Shown here: positions 24,467 to 33,110 of the stretch, in pieces
Layout of the letters: the number at the start of each line of letters is the position of its first letter
Position numbering within the stretch: the stretch's first letter is position 1
NCBI GenBank assembly: GCA_017415995.1
Contig: JAFQDN010000042.1
Location: forward strand, 1-39,029
Length of the DNA stretch: 39,029 bases
Direction: 5' to 3'
Source: Akkermansia sp.
GTDB taxonomy: Bacteria; Verrucomicrobiota; Verrucomicrobiia; Verrucomicrobiales; Akkermansiaceae
Notes under the pieces: generated by a model
What the model saw: only the letters and a program-made list of their open reading frames with translations
The model's database searches: none
What the model was told of the DNA's origin: nothing
Program-made: the position numbers and the translations under genes

Positions 24467-24493
24467 AACCCTACGCGCTGAACGCACCGAATT

Positions 24494-25852
24494 CTATACC
24501 TCGTCAATCGCACCTTGTACCCCGTCAATCCCAATCTCCGGACCGGGAAGGATTTCCGAGAGGGACAGGGAGAAAGAGAACGGAACGGAGACGCTGACAT
24601 CGTACGGGTTGCCCTCCGCCGGCTCAACGTGCAGCTCTACCACAACCACTCCGCTGACAAGCAGTCGCTCCGTGGGAGCAAAGCTATCACACCCCACGCG
24701 TACGGAAGCGCGGTCATCGCGGCAATCCCCAATGCCGGCCTCCATGTCTATACGCTCGTACTCCGTCAGGCGCGAGTGAACAGGTACAAGGTTTCCGGCA
24801 GAATCCGTTACGCGGATTTGCTCCCATTCTACGGATTCCACCCTACTACCAAACAACTTCCCGGCAGCGTGCATGCGCAGAATAAGCTGAGGGTGTTGAT
24901 GATTAGCACGGCGGAGCTCCACAGCAAGATATTGAACACAGGCGACAAGAGCCCCCTCCGGTAAGGAATGCGGGCGGCGGTCATATGCTCGGCGCCCGAA
25001 TCCGCTCCCTTGTAGGGTGCCGATACGCCGCGAAAAGTAGCGGGGGTCACTATGCACCGGAAGGGTCTGAACAGGCACCGCCTCCGTAGGTGCGGGTTCT
25101 ATACCGCACAGGGAAAAGCGGTAATTCACCGGGCAGGAAAAACGCCGTTCCACCATAGCATACTCCAGTAACACACGGCACTGCTCGACATTCCCCTTGA
25201 GATATTCTAAACGTGCGCCAATGTCGCTCTCACCGCGCACGGATTCCACCTCGTTCCCCGCGGCATCCAGCGCCCGGAAGGAACGCAACCGCAAGCCCCA
25301 CGGCATATCGTACCGAATGCGCAACCGAGTCAACTCCGTACCATCACCATAGATGAGTTTTTCCTCCTCGGCACTCACTAACTCCACATCCACATGCAGC
25401 CCCTCCGCAAGTTCAACACGTTGACTTTGACCACGCACGACATCAATTTGAACGCTTTGCACCTCATCTTCCAGCACGGCGTAATCCAGCTCACCCTGTA
25501 CCTGCACCACTCCCCCCGGAATGGGAGTAGGCAGCTCCAGTCCTATTCTGCCATGGTGTTGACAATGATAACCGTACATGGAAGCGTTATCAAAGGGGCG
25601 GCCGTCCTCTGTGTATGCATGCACATTCGGCACCGGTGTACCATCCGCCCCGCTTACCCGCACCCGAGCCCCCACACAAATAACGGATTCTTGCTCATCC
25701 GGCGCTGAGACCCGTTCCAGCACAACCCGCAAGGCACCACTACCGTCTGCCGGATTCATGCGCGTATACACCTCATCCGGAACAATTTCCACCCCCTGCC
25801 CCAATGCAACCCAAGCGCACCATACCAACACTATGCTCAGCCATTTGCTCAT
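24494..25852 (-). CDS. Secreted protein of unknown function, beta-rich
   Basis: 452 residues from MSKWLSIVLVWCAW, with a signal peptide ending near ALGQG. The mature chain is rich in short beta strands (VGARVRVSGADGTPVP, VQVQGELDYAVLED, VVVVELHVEP), suggesting several Ig-like or similar sandwiches, with six or more cysteines. I do not recognise the family. Two starts compete: ATG 25852, exactly 6 nt after a -10 (25859-25864) and thus leaderless, or ATG 25861 (MECMSKW), which has a GGGGAG site 8 nt upstream but is itself part of the -10. It converges with xerD across a 27-nt gap. Confidence 0.75.
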   Translation of the reverse strand: MSKWLSIVLVWCAWVALGQGVEIVPDEVYTRMNPADGSGALRVVLERVSAPDEQESVICVGARVRVSGADGTPVPNVHAYTEDGRPFDNASMYGYHCQHHGRIGLELPTPIPGGVVQVQGELDYAVLEDEVQSVQIDVVRGQSQRVELAEGLHVDVELVSAEEEKLIYGDGTELTRLRIRYDMPWGLRLRSFRALDAAGNEVESVRGESDIGARLEYLKGNVEQCRVLLEYAMVERRFSCPVNYRFSLCGIEPAPTEAVPVQTLPVHSDPRYFSRRIGTLQGSGFGRRAYDRRPHSLPEGALVACVQYLAVELRRANHQHPQLILRMHAAGKLFGSRVESVEWEQIRVTDSAGNLVPVHSRLTEYERIDMEAGIGDCRDDRASVRVGCDSFAPTERLLVSGVVVVELHVEPAEGNPYDVSVSVPFSFSLSLSEILPGPEIGIDGVQGAIDEV

Positions 25853-25858
25853 GCATTC

Positions 25859-25887
25859 CATATAACAAACTCCCCTCGAACAGTCAA
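25859..25887 (-). promoter_or_regulatory. Promoter of the 24494-25852 gene, leaderless type
   Basis: The minus strand reads TTGACT, a 17-nt spacer, then TATATG, then 6 nt to the ATG at 25852. The same bases contain an alternative ATG and a Shine-Dalgarno-like GGGGAG, so the call is less certain than others of this type. Confidence 0.5.
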
Positions 25888-26126
25888 TAAAAAACGCGCG
25901 AATCTGCGGTCTACGGCGCTGAAGCCTGCGTTTTCTCCGAATATATGACACAAGCCTCTCCCCATGCATCCGCTACAAAATTACCCAAATTAGGATTGAC
26001 TATAAACGCAAAAAGTAATAGCTTAACCACAACTCCAAGCATCGGCGCCGAAATCCCACAAACAACATGACCGGTACTCAGAAAACGGGGCGCACCTCAT
26101 CCATCTGAATTTGCCGGAAAAGAGGC

Positions 26127-26154
26127 TTGCAAAACGGGTAAAATCTGCTATAAC
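26127..26154 (+). promoter_or_regulatory. Promoter of the A/B-repeat operon, near-leaderless
   Basis: TTGCAA, 16-nt spacer, TATAAC, then 10 nt to the ATG at 26165. An earlier in-frame ATG at 26156 lies before the expected transcript start. Confidence 0.6.
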
Positions 26155-26164
26155 CATGCTTATT

Positions 26165-27295
26165 ATGAAGCGGAAACTTTGTCTTGCAGCCCTGCTGGCA
26201 GTAGCACTGCCGTGCCAAGCCCAACAAGCGGAACTCCCCCCTCCCGCCAACGGGACAACGCACCCCCAATTACAGCGCGCCCTGAAGGAAATTGTAGGAC
26301 TCATCGCCACCGTCACAGAATTGTTGGAGGGAGTACAAGACAAGGCCACTGCCGATGCCGCAGCCCCGAACGTGCAAGCCTGCATGAGCCTGATAGCAGA
26401 GCTCAGCCCTGCCTTGGAATACATACAGCAGGCGGAATTGAACTCTGCCCTGCAACAAGCGGGATTGACGCCGGAACGCCTGAAAACCTCGCGTGCGCAG
26501 CTGGAAGCCAAGCGTTTTTACGGCTCAATGGCATTGGCTACAGCCTTGGGACTGCCACCGTATGCGGCAGTGGGTCTCAGTGAGCCCGGCCCCGAGCTGC
26601 TGGAGGAGCTCGGCCGCGAGCTTAGCTCTGCCGTGGCCGGTAAAGTTCCGGGATTGAGCGGAGGCCCCGGACTGACGGAAGCCACAGCGTGGAAAATGAG
26701 GGCGGACGCTAACCAACTGCAACACATCCGCACCATCATGGAAGCCATTCCCGGAGCCATTAAGGAGGAACAAACCTTGGTGCGTACACAAGAGGGACCT
26801 ATCTACGGCCGCATGACTTTTATTCTGGCGCGAGGGGACAAATGCTACCGCCTGCAAATGTGGTTTGACATCACAGCCTACATCCGCGCCGAGGAAGCAG
26901 CACGCGCAGCAGAACCGGAACTGCCGCCTGCCCATACGGACACCCCGGAGGCTCCGGCGGAGGAGTTGCCACAGCCGCAAGCCTCCGTTACGGAGTTTGC
27001 GGAAGCCATGCTGGAGCTTCACTCCACCCTACAAGCCGTAAAAAACAAGCTGAGCGCCTTCTACGCTGCCCGTAAGCTCGGCGATATCCGGGACCGCATT
27101 CGCGAGGCAGAAGAAATGATGCCGAAACTCCCCCCGGCAGAAGTGCAAGCCGCACTGCAAGCGGCCGGAGTGAATGCAGCTGCCATCAGGAACGAATTTA
27201 ACCGACTCCGCAAGGCTGACTACTACGGTTCGGAAAGCCTCCGAGAAGCCATTGACACTCACTTCCCCCTCAACCAATCCTATACAAAACCATGA
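26165..27295 (+). CDS. Secreted repeat protein, modules A-B-A, unknown function
   Basis: 376 residues with a signal peptide (cleavage near PCQAQ). Module A (helical, about 85 residues) occurs at about 30-125 and 285-370. It has a pattern of VQDKATADAAA, a run of heptad-like helices, then a closing KRFYGSMAL or ADYYGSESL. Module B (about 125-240) has SGGPGL, TAWKM, a Tyr-containing beta hairpin and WFDITAYI. A Pro/Glu-rich linker joins B to the second A. The next gene encodes the same modules as A-B-A-B-A. No known family or catalytic motif is recognised. The start is set by the promoter and signal peptide. Confidence 0.8.
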   Translation: MKRKLCLAALLAVALPCQAQQAELPPPANGTTHPQLQRALKEIVGLIATVTELLEGVQDKATADAAAPNVQACMSLIAELSPALEYIQQAELNSALQQAGLTPERLKTSRAQLEAKRFYGSMALATALGLPPYAAVGLSEPGPELLEELGRELSSAVAGKVPGLSGGPGLTEATAWKMRADANQLQHIRTIMEAIPGAIKEEQTLVRTQEGPIYGRMTFILARGDKCYRLQMWFDITAYIRAEEAARAAEPELPPAHTDTPEAPAEELPQPQASVTEFAEAMLELHSTLQAVKNKLSAFYAARKLGDIRDRIREAEEMMPKLPPAEVQAALQAAGVNAAAIRNEFNRLRKADYYGSESLREAIDTHFPLNQSYTKP

Positions 27296-29007
27296 AGCTC
27301 AAATACCTTATTCCCATCATCTTTGCCACCGCCACCGCGCAAGCAACAGAAGCAACACCCGCCACACCCCCGACTGCCGCAAACGCGGAGTACAGCCAAG
27401 ATGATATCTCCAAGTACTTGGAGTTCATACGCCGAGCGGAAGCCATACACAACAAAGCCACCGCCGACGCCTATGCTACTGAGCACGAAAAACTGAGAAA
27501 CGAAGCCGAGCAACAGGCAAAAGCGCACAATATAACACCGGAGGAATTGGACGACGCACTCGCCTACCACGGCTATACCACGGAAAAGCTCTTAGACATT
27601 GAGCAGAGATTGGAGGAAAACGAATACTTCGGCTCCATCAAATTAGCCTTTGTGATGGATCCCTCCTACCTGTCGGAAATAGAGTTACCCTCCCTGCCCA
27701 CCGAGGCACGCCCCCACTTGACGGAACTCCTGCAAAAAGCCATTGCCTCAAAAGGATATAACATAACGGGTGGCCCCGGCTTCACCTCCGAAAATGCGTG
27801 GGTATGGCAGGCCTCCACCCGAATGTGCGAATACAGCCTTGCCGCCTTGCTGCAACAGCTGCCGATATTGGGCGAGCCCCTGCTCAACCAAACGCAAAAC
27901 GAAAAAACAAAGCGGCATTACTTCGTGGCCGCATGCGCCATGGAATACAAGGATAAGCCCTATACGTTCACCCTTTGGTTCGATGTAACGGCTCATGTGC
28001 TTATATTTGCAGACGACGCGGAAAATGACCAAGAAGAAGCTGAAATTGAAGCCATCTGCAACCGCGCGGCAGAGCTGACGGACTCCATCCTGCAAAAATT
28101 GGAATCCGTACATGACAGAGAAGGGGCAGATTACACAGCCATCGAATTGGCAAAGGACTTCTCCGAGTTCTCCGAGTTGTATGCCAAACACGGTGAGCTT
28201 GTGGGAAGCATCATGATTGCTCCGCACAACAATAGGGCGGAACGTATGGAAACTCAGCAGCAAAGGCTGGCAGAAAAATACTTTTACGGCTCCGTTGCCT
28301 TGGCGGAAGCTCTCGGCAAACCGGCGGCCATGGCCAAGAAACCCGCTGAGCTGACACCGGAAGTACGGCAACAGATTGAGCAAGAACTCCGCAATGCCGT
28401 TGCCACCCTTCTGCCGGAGGGGGCGCTTTCCGGCGGCCCGGGCTTAGAGATGAGCTCTGCTTGGATTGTACCGGCTGATGAAGTTGATGACATCAGCGCC
28501 TTCCAAGCGCTCATCAGCTCCCTGCCGGATTGCACTTTTATTGAGCACCGCATCACAAAAGTCGATGGGAAGCACTACACCCGCGTCACCTGCCTCTTTA
28601 TCCGCAACGGCGAGTCCTACCACGTGGACGTGTGGTTCGACATCACGGCTTTTGTGCTCAAAATGCAACAGCTGGAAGATGAGGAATACGATGATGAGTA
28701 CGGAGAAGACGTGCGCAACAATGCCCAGGCCGAGGTCATCACGCAATTAGCGGATTTAGCAGTGCAAGTTTTGCGCATTATCGACAGCGTGCATGACCAA
28801 GCATCTGCAGATGCCGCAGCACAACAGCTTGTTTCCCTCAAAGCCAAGATGCTTGAGCTGGAGCAATACTCCATTCAGGATGAATTGATTATCCGTGCGC
28901 TTGAAGAAAAGGGCATCAGCCGGGATATGTTCCTCAAAACCGGGGACCGCCTGCGCGATGCCGACTTTTACGGCTCGGAAGCGCTGCGCAACATCTTCAT
29001 GCCCTGA
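27292..29007 (+). CDS. Secreted repeat protein, modules A-B-A-B-A, unknown function
   Basis: 571 residues with a signal peptide (cleavage near TAQA). Its ATG overlaps the stop of the preceding gene in ATGA, so translation is coupled. Three A modules end in NEYFGSIKL, KYFYGSVAL and ADFYGSEAL. Two B modules carry TGGPGF...NAW...WFDVTAHVL and SGGPGL...SAW...WFDITAFVL. An acidic linker (EDEEYDDEYGED) precedes the last A. The order A-B-A-B-A is the partner gene plus one more B-A unit. Clearly paralogous to its neighbour, with function unknown. The conserved aromatic and Gly positions suggest a folded binding module rather than low-complexity filler. Confidence 0.82.
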   Translation: MKLKYLIPIIFATATAQATEATPATPPTAANAEYSQDDISKYLEFIRRAEAIHNKATADAYATEHEKLRNEAEQQAKAHNITPEELDDALAYHGYTTEKLLDIEQRLEENEYFGSIKLAFVMDPSYLSEIELPSLPTEARPHLTELLQKAIASKGYNITGGPGFTSENAWVWQASTRMCEYSLAALLQQLPILGEPLLNQTQNEKTKRHYFVAACAMEYKDKPYTFTLWFDVTAHVLIFADDAENDQEEAEIEAICNRAAELTDSILQKLESVHDREGADYTAIELAKDFSEFSELYAKHGELVGSIMIAPHNNRAERMETQQQRLAEKYFYGSVALAEALGKPAAMAKKPAELTPEVRQQIEQELRNAVATLLPEGALSGGPGLEMSSAWIVPADEVDDISAFQALISSLPDCTFIEHRITKVDGKHYTRVTCLFIRNGESYHVDVWFDITAFVLKMQQLEDEEYDDEYGEDVRNNAQAEVITQLADLAVQVLRIIDSVHDQASADAAAQQLVSLKAKMLELEQYSIQDELIIRALEEKGISRDMFLKTGDRLRDADFYGSEALRNIFMP

Positions 29008-29016
29008 TACGCGGAA

Positions 29017-29048
29017 AATATACGGCATACAAGCCCGTATATTCTTGA
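29017..29048 (+). terminator. Hairpin after the A/B-repeat operon
   Basis: Perfect 9-bp stem AATATACGG/CCGTATATT (29017-29025, 29035-29043), 9-nt loop, tail CTTG. It abuts the -35 of the thi4 promoter at 29045, so it could also be an operator. It is AT-rich with a weak U-tail. Confidence 0.5.
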
Positions 29049-29072
29049 CGCCGGCAAAAAAAAGAGTAGCAT
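29045..29072 (+). promoter_or_regulatory. Promoter of thi4, near-leaderless
   Basis: TTGACG, 16-nt spacer, TAGCAT, then 8 nt to the ATG at 29081. This leaves no room for a TPP riboswitch in the mRNA leader. Confidence 0.55.
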
Positions 29073-29080
29073 ACAATGCC

Positions 29081-29863
29081 ATGGAAACTTTAGTATCACG
29101 CGGAATCATTGACTCCTACTTCAACAAATTGCAAAACTGTTTGGAACTGGATGCCGCCATTGTCGGCGGGGGGCCCAGTGGCATTGTTGCTGCCTATTAT
29201 CTGGCCAAAGCCGGACACAAAGTAGCGCTCTTTGACCGCAAGCTCTCCCCGGGCGGCGGCATGTGGGGCGGTGCCATGATGTTCAATGACATTGTGGTGC
29301 AGGAGGAAGCCCTTCCCATCGTGCAGGAGTTGCAGCTCAGCTACAAGCCCTACCGTGAGGGTACCTACATCATTGATTCCGTCCATGCTACATCCGGCTT
29401 GCTTTATCAGGCTACCAAGGCGGGTGCCATTATCTTCAACTGTTATTCCGTGGAGGATGTCGTCTACAAACAAGGACGAGTGGGTGGCGTGGTCGTCAAT
29501 TGGACTCCCGTCCTGCGCGAGGGTCTGCATGTGGACCCCCTCACCATCATCTCCAAAACCGTTCTGGACGGCACCGGCCACGACTGCGAAATCGCCAAAA
29601 CCGTTGCCCGCAAAAACGGTGTGCAGCTCAACACCACTACGGGCGGAGTCATCGGCGAAATGAGCATGGACGCCGTTGAGGGTGAACGCGCCACCATCAA
29701 AAACACAAAGGAAATCTACCCGGGGCTCTTTGTATCCGGCATGGCGGCAAACGGCGTTTCCGGCAGCTTCCGCATGGGGCCCATCTTCGGGGGCATGCTG
29801 ATGAGCGGGCAAAAAGCCGCGCGACTCATGAGCGAGAGCATCCGCAAAATGGCTGTTTCCTAA
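29081..29863 (+). CDS. thi4: Thiamine thiazole synthase, sulfide-dependent (archaeal-type) Thi4
   Basis: 260 residues. Thi4 makes the thiazole half of thiamine from NAD+ and glycine. Visible are the FAD/NAD-binding GGGPSG (about 29-34), a DRKLSPGGGMWGG loop, the conserved DGTGHD and the C-terminal GPIFGGMLMSG. In yeast Thi4 a cysteine donates its sulfur and the enzyme is used once; here the equivalent residue is H150 in GLHVDP. In methanococcal Thi4 the same position is His and the enzyme uses free sulfide catalytically with iron. The sulfide route is therefore likely, fitting an anaerobe. No thiamine genes or TPP riboswitch are adjacent. The ATG at 29081 fits the family start. Confidence 0.92.
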   Translation: METLVSRGIIDSYFNKLQNCLELDAAIVGGGPSGIVAAYYLAKAGHKVALFDRKLSPGGGMWGGAMMFNDIVVQEEALPIVQELQLSYKPYREGTYIIDSVHATSGLLYQATKAGAIIFNCYSVEDVVYKQGRVGGVVVNWTPVLREGLHVDPLTIISKTVLDGTGHDCEIAKTVARKNGVQLNTTTGGVIGEMSMDAVEGERATIKNTKEIYPGLFVSGMAANGVSGSFRMGPIFGGMLMSGQKAARLMSESIRKMAVS

Positions 29864-29887
29864 TTGTGGCATAAGCGGCAAGATGAC

Positions 29888-29915
29888 TTGACTTATACAA
29901 CAGAAAGCGTACAAT
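29888..29915 (+). promoter_or_regulatory. Promoter of the ankyrin lipoprotein gene, near-leaderless
   Basis: TTGACT, 16-nt spacer, TACAAT, then 8 nt to the ATG at 29924. One of the clearest examples of this layout in the window. Confidence 0.75.
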
Positions 29916-29923
29916 ACCCGGGT

Positions 29924-31039
29924 ATGAAACATTCTTTTTTCACCACATCAGCTTTGAGTGTCCTGATGGCTTTCGGTTTCACCTCCTGCAATAATGAGGG
30001 TAACAACCTGAACACTGCCGTAGCTGCAGCCGATGTCGAGGCCGTGAAGGATATTATCAGCGCCGGAACGGATTTGAATGCTCGTGAGGCAACGCTTGAT
30101 GGTACTCCGCTGCACGTTGTTGCCACAGCAGATGCCGCCAAAATGGCTAAAGAGGCCGGTAACGAAGATGATGCCGAGGAAATTGCAAAAATAACCGGTC
30201 AGCTTACGGAAATTGCAAAGTTGCTCATTGAGTCCGGAGCAGATGCAAGTTTGGTGGATAAAAACGGAGAGACTGCACTCTTCCCCGCTGCGCGTTTGGG
30301 ACACACCGAGGTGGCAAAAGTGTTCATCAACTCCCAAAAAATGGATTTGAACGCCCGCGCCAAGAACAGCGCCACCGCTATTCTGCCCGCTGCCTGGCAT
30401 GGCCACACGGAGGTGGTGAAAGCCCTCATTGCTGCCGGTGCCAACATCAACGCGGCCGATGCCAACGGCAACACCGCCCTCATCTTTGCAGCACGCAAGG
30501 GACACCTCAATATCGTCAATGCGCTGATTGCGGCACGCGTTAACACCGAGCTGCCGGACATTGCCGGCAAAACGGCTCTCACCTATGCTGCACAAGAGGG
30601 TAAAAATGAGGTCATCACGGCTCTCACTGCTGCCGGCGCAGGCCTTAACACGCAGGACATTGACGGCAACACCGCCCTCATGTGTGCGGCTATAGCTAAT
30701 CAGAACGCTGCCGTTCAGTTGCTCATTGATGCCAAGGCAGACCTCAACCTCAAGAACAAAAACGGTTACAGCGCCATTACCGCCGCTGCTTGGGCCGGCA
30801 ACACGGAGGCCGTTAAAGCTCTGCTGACTGCGGGCGCCACCATTACCGCCAATGAAATTGAGGGTTTTACCCTGCTCATGAATGCCCGTGGTAACTCACT
30901 TTACCTCCCCACGCTCAAGGCTGCCGGAGTGGACCTCAACATGAAGAATGCCGAAGGCAAATCCGCCCTGCAACTGGCCACGGAAAAAGGCCACTCTGCT
31001 GTTGCAGAGGCCCTGAAAGCTGCCGGTGCTACGGAGTAA
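29924..31039 (+). CDS. Ankyrin-repeat lipoprotein
   Basis: 371 residues from MKHSFFTTSA with lipobox FTSC. About ten ankyrin repeats follow, with repeated signatures such as GETALFPAARLGHTEV, GNTALIFAARKGH and GKTALTYAAQEG. The second repeat carries an insert (residues about 70-90, rich in Ala, Glu and Asp). Ankyrin stacks bind other proteins. Anchored in the periplasm, it could act as a scaffold or as an immunity-like protein, but nothing here identifies a partner. It follows thi4 by 60 nt and has its own promoter. The frame is open to 29864, but that part is promoter. Confidence 0.9.
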   Translation: MKHSFFTTSALSVLMAFGFTSCNNEGNNLNTAVAAADVEAVKDIISAGTDLNAREATLDGTPLHVVATADAAKMAKEAGNEDDAEEIAKITGQLTEIAKLLIESGADASLVDKNGETALFPAARLGHTEVAKVFINSQKMDLNARAKNSATAILPAAWHGHTEVVKALIAAGANINAADANGNTALIFAARKGHLNIVNALIAARVNTELPDIAGKTALTYAAQEGKNEVITALTAAGAGLNTQDIDGNTALMCAAIANQNAAVQLLIDAKADLNLKNKNGYSAITAAAWAGNTEAVKALLTAGATITANEIEGFTLLMNARGNSLYLPTLKAAGVDLNMKNAEGKSALQLATEKGHSAVAEALKAAGATE

Positions 31040-31067
31040 ATATCTTGCGGGAAAATACTTCCTCAGC

Positions 31068-31102
31068 AAAAAGGTGTCTGCCGAACGCGGACACCTTTTT
31101 TT
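31068..31102. terminator. Terminator between ankyrin gene and mnmG
   Basis: Stem AAAAAGGTGTCTG/CGGACACCTTTTT (31068-31080, 31088-31100, one G-U) with a 7-nt loop, A-run before and T-run after. It can serve both convergent genes. Confidence 0.85.
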
Positions 31103-31138
31103 GCGTACTGCCTATTTACTGAACAGGGTACTACTCCA

Positions 31139-32986
31139 TCATTTTTTGAGGCGTACAAGGAGCAGAGCAATATCCGCCGGGGTAATGCCGGGGATGCGGG
31201 CTGCTTGGCCGATGGTGGCAGGGCGAACGCGGGCAAAACGTTGGCGAGCCTCGGTCTTCATGGCAGGTACGCTCTCGTAGTCAAAATCTTCCGGTATGCG
31301 TTTATCCTCTTGGCGCTGCATGCGTTCTGCCGCCACGCGCATACGCTCAATGTGGGCAGCAAATACCACCTCAATGGCAATGGGTTCCCATAGCTCCGGG
31401 CTGTAAAGGGAAAGCACCTCCGGTGGCAAATCATGCCAGTCATTCTCCGGACGGCGCAACCATAGGTTGAGCGGAATGCCGTCCACTTTCACACGGTGGG
31501 TGTTCTCCACTCCGGCACGGATTGCTTGCAAGCGAGTGGTAGCCAATGCCCCGCGCGCTTCCGACAACAGCCCCAGCTGAGCAGCCTGTGGCGAGAGACG
31601 CAAATCCGCATTATCCTGGCGCAAGAGCAAGCGCATTTCCGCACGGCTGGTAAACATACGGTAAGGCTCATCCGTGCCACGGGTTATGAGGTCATCTATC
31701 ATTACGCCGATGTAGGCCTCGTCACGCCGCAGGATGAAGGGCTCACGCCCCTGCAAGGCCAACATGGCATTGGCACCGGCCATAAGCCCCTGCCCGGCGG
31801 CCTCCTCATAGCCGCTGGTTCCGTTAATTTGCCCGGCAAAATACAGGCCGCGCACGCGCTTGGTCTCCAAGGTGGGCAACAGCTCCGTAGGGGGCACAAA
31901 ATCATACTCCACGGCATAACCGGGTCGAATAAGCTCCGCTCGCTCCAAACCGGGGATGCTGTGCACAATATCTGCCTGCACCGCGTAGGGCAAGCTGGAG
32001 GACAAGCCGTTGAGGTAATACTCATCCGTACTGCGCCCCTCCGGTTCTATGAAAATCTGGTGGCGGACTTTATCCGCAAAGCGCACCACTTTATCCTCAA
32101 TGCTGGGACAATAGCGGGGACCGGTTCCCTCAATCACGCCACCGAACAAGGGACTGCTGTGCAAGTTGGCACGTATAATATCATGCGTACCCTCATGGGT
32201 GTATGTGGTGGCACAGGCCAACTGCCGAAGCTCAAAATCCGCATCTGCCAAGTAGTTGAGGGTGCAATGTGGCTCTGTCTCGCGGTGCAATGCCTCGCGG
32301 GATGTGTTGCTGAACAAAGGCGGGGGTTCATCCCCGGGTTGCAGGGTCAGTGAGGAAAAATCGATACTGCTGCCTTTAATGCGCGGGGAGGTGCCGGTTT
32401 TGAAGCGCTCCAGCGGAAAGCCCAGCTTGGCCAAGTTGTCGGAAATATGGCTGGGAGCTCCTCCCAAACGTCCTCCGGGCAGGTGTTCCATGCCCACATG
32501 CAGCAAGCCTCGCATGAATGTACCACTGCACAGCACCACGGCACGGGCGGACAATCGCTGCCCCCATGTGGTCACCACCCCGGCTACGCGCCCCTCTTGC
32601 ACCACTATTTCCGCCACATCCGCCTGCACCGGGTACACCCCGGGGGTGGTCTCTACAACCCACTTCATGCGGGTGCGGTAGGCGGTTTTATCGCACTGGG
32701 CTCGTGGCGCCCTGACACTGGGGCCTTTGGAGGCATTGAGCATGCGGAACTGTATGGCTGTGGCATCCGTATTCAGCCCCATGGCACCGCCTAGGGCATC
32801 AATCTCGCGCACGATGTGCCCCTTAGCCAAACCACCGATGGCGGGGTTGCAACTCATCTGCCCGATGGTGTCTAAATCATGTGTCACCAAGGCCACACGG
32901 CCACCGAGCCGCGCCACAGCCAGTGCGGCCTCTACTCCGGCATGTCCGCCGCCTATCACCACTACATCATACGCATTTGCCTCCAT
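31139..32986 (-). CDS. mnmG: tRNA uridine-5-carboxymethylaminomethyl modification enzyme MnmG (GidA)
   Basis: With MnmE it installs carboxymethylaminomethyl groups on U34 of tRNAs reading two-codon boxes, using FAD, methylene-THF and NADH. 615 residues with the FAD motif [13 protein letters not shown] (9-21), the conserved CNPAIGG, GidA signature 1 ([11 protein letters not shown]), signature 2 ([17 protein letters not shown]) and a C-terminal helical domain that contacts MnmE. Full length, intact. The promoter -10 ends 11 nt before the ATG. MnmE is not in the window. Confidence 0.97.
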   Translation of the reverse strand: MEANAYDVVVIGGGHAGVEAALAVARLGGRVALVTHDLDTIGQMSCNPAIGGLAKGHIVREIDALGGAMGLNTDATAIQFRMLNASKGPSVRAPRAQCDKTAYRTRMKWVVETTPGVYPVQADVAEIVVQEGRVAGVVTTWGQRLSARAVVLCSGTFMRGLLHVGMEHLPGGRLGGAPSHISDNLAKLGFPLERFKTGTSPRIKGSSIDFSSLTLQPGDEPPPLFSNTSREALHRETEPHCTLNYLADADFELRQLACATTYTHEGTHDIIRANLHSSPLFGGVIEGTGPRYCPSIEDKVVRFADKVRHQIFIEPEGRSTDEYYLNGLSSSLPYAVQADIVHSIPGLERAELIRPGYAVEYDFVPPTELLPTLETKRVRGLYFAGQINGTSGYEEAAGQGLMAGANAMLALQGREPFILRRDEAYIGVMIDDLITRGTDEPYRMFTSRAEMRLLLRQDNADLRLSPQAAQLGLLSEARGALATTRLQAIRAGVENTHRVKVDGIPLNLWLRRPENDWHDLPPEVLSLYSPELWEPIAIEVVFAAHIERMRVAAERMQRQEDKRIPEDFDYESVPAMKTEARQRFARVRPATIGQAARIPGITPADIALLLVRLKK

Positions 32987-32997
32987 ACGTCACCGCA

Positions 32998-33026
32998 AGT
33001 CTATCAAATTATCCTGCTTACGTCAA
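32998..33026 (-). promoter_or_regulatory. Promoter of mnmG
   Basis: The minus strand reads TTGACG, a 17-nt spacer, then TAGACT, then 11 nt to the ATG. The predicted leader is about 5 nt. Confidence 0.7.
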
Positions 33027-33048
33027 TGATAACAGGCGCCGTTTTTGC

Positions 33049-33077
33049 TTTACATTGCACATTGTAGGTGTTATAGT
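33049..33077 (+). promoter_or_regulatory. Promoter of the nuclease-like/DUF445 operon
   Basis: TTTACA, 17-nt spacer, TATAGT, 33 nt before the ATG at 33111. It diverges from the mnmG promoter across about 20 bp. Confidence 0.65.
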
Positions 33078-33110
33078 GTACCTACTCCCGCACGGAACGG
33101 GCTCCGCACC

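Larger units (their letters stand above)
25853..26164. other. Divergent intergenic region, 312 bp
   Basis: It contains the two outward promoters (25859-25887 minus, 26127-26154 plus). The 240 bp between them shows no open frame with coding character, no strong hairpin and no RNA gene that I can identify. Confidence 0.5.

Noticed and set aside
29008..29080. TPP riboswitch before thi4
   Set aside because: The gap is 73 nt, without THI-box motifs, and the promoter is 8 nt from the ATG.
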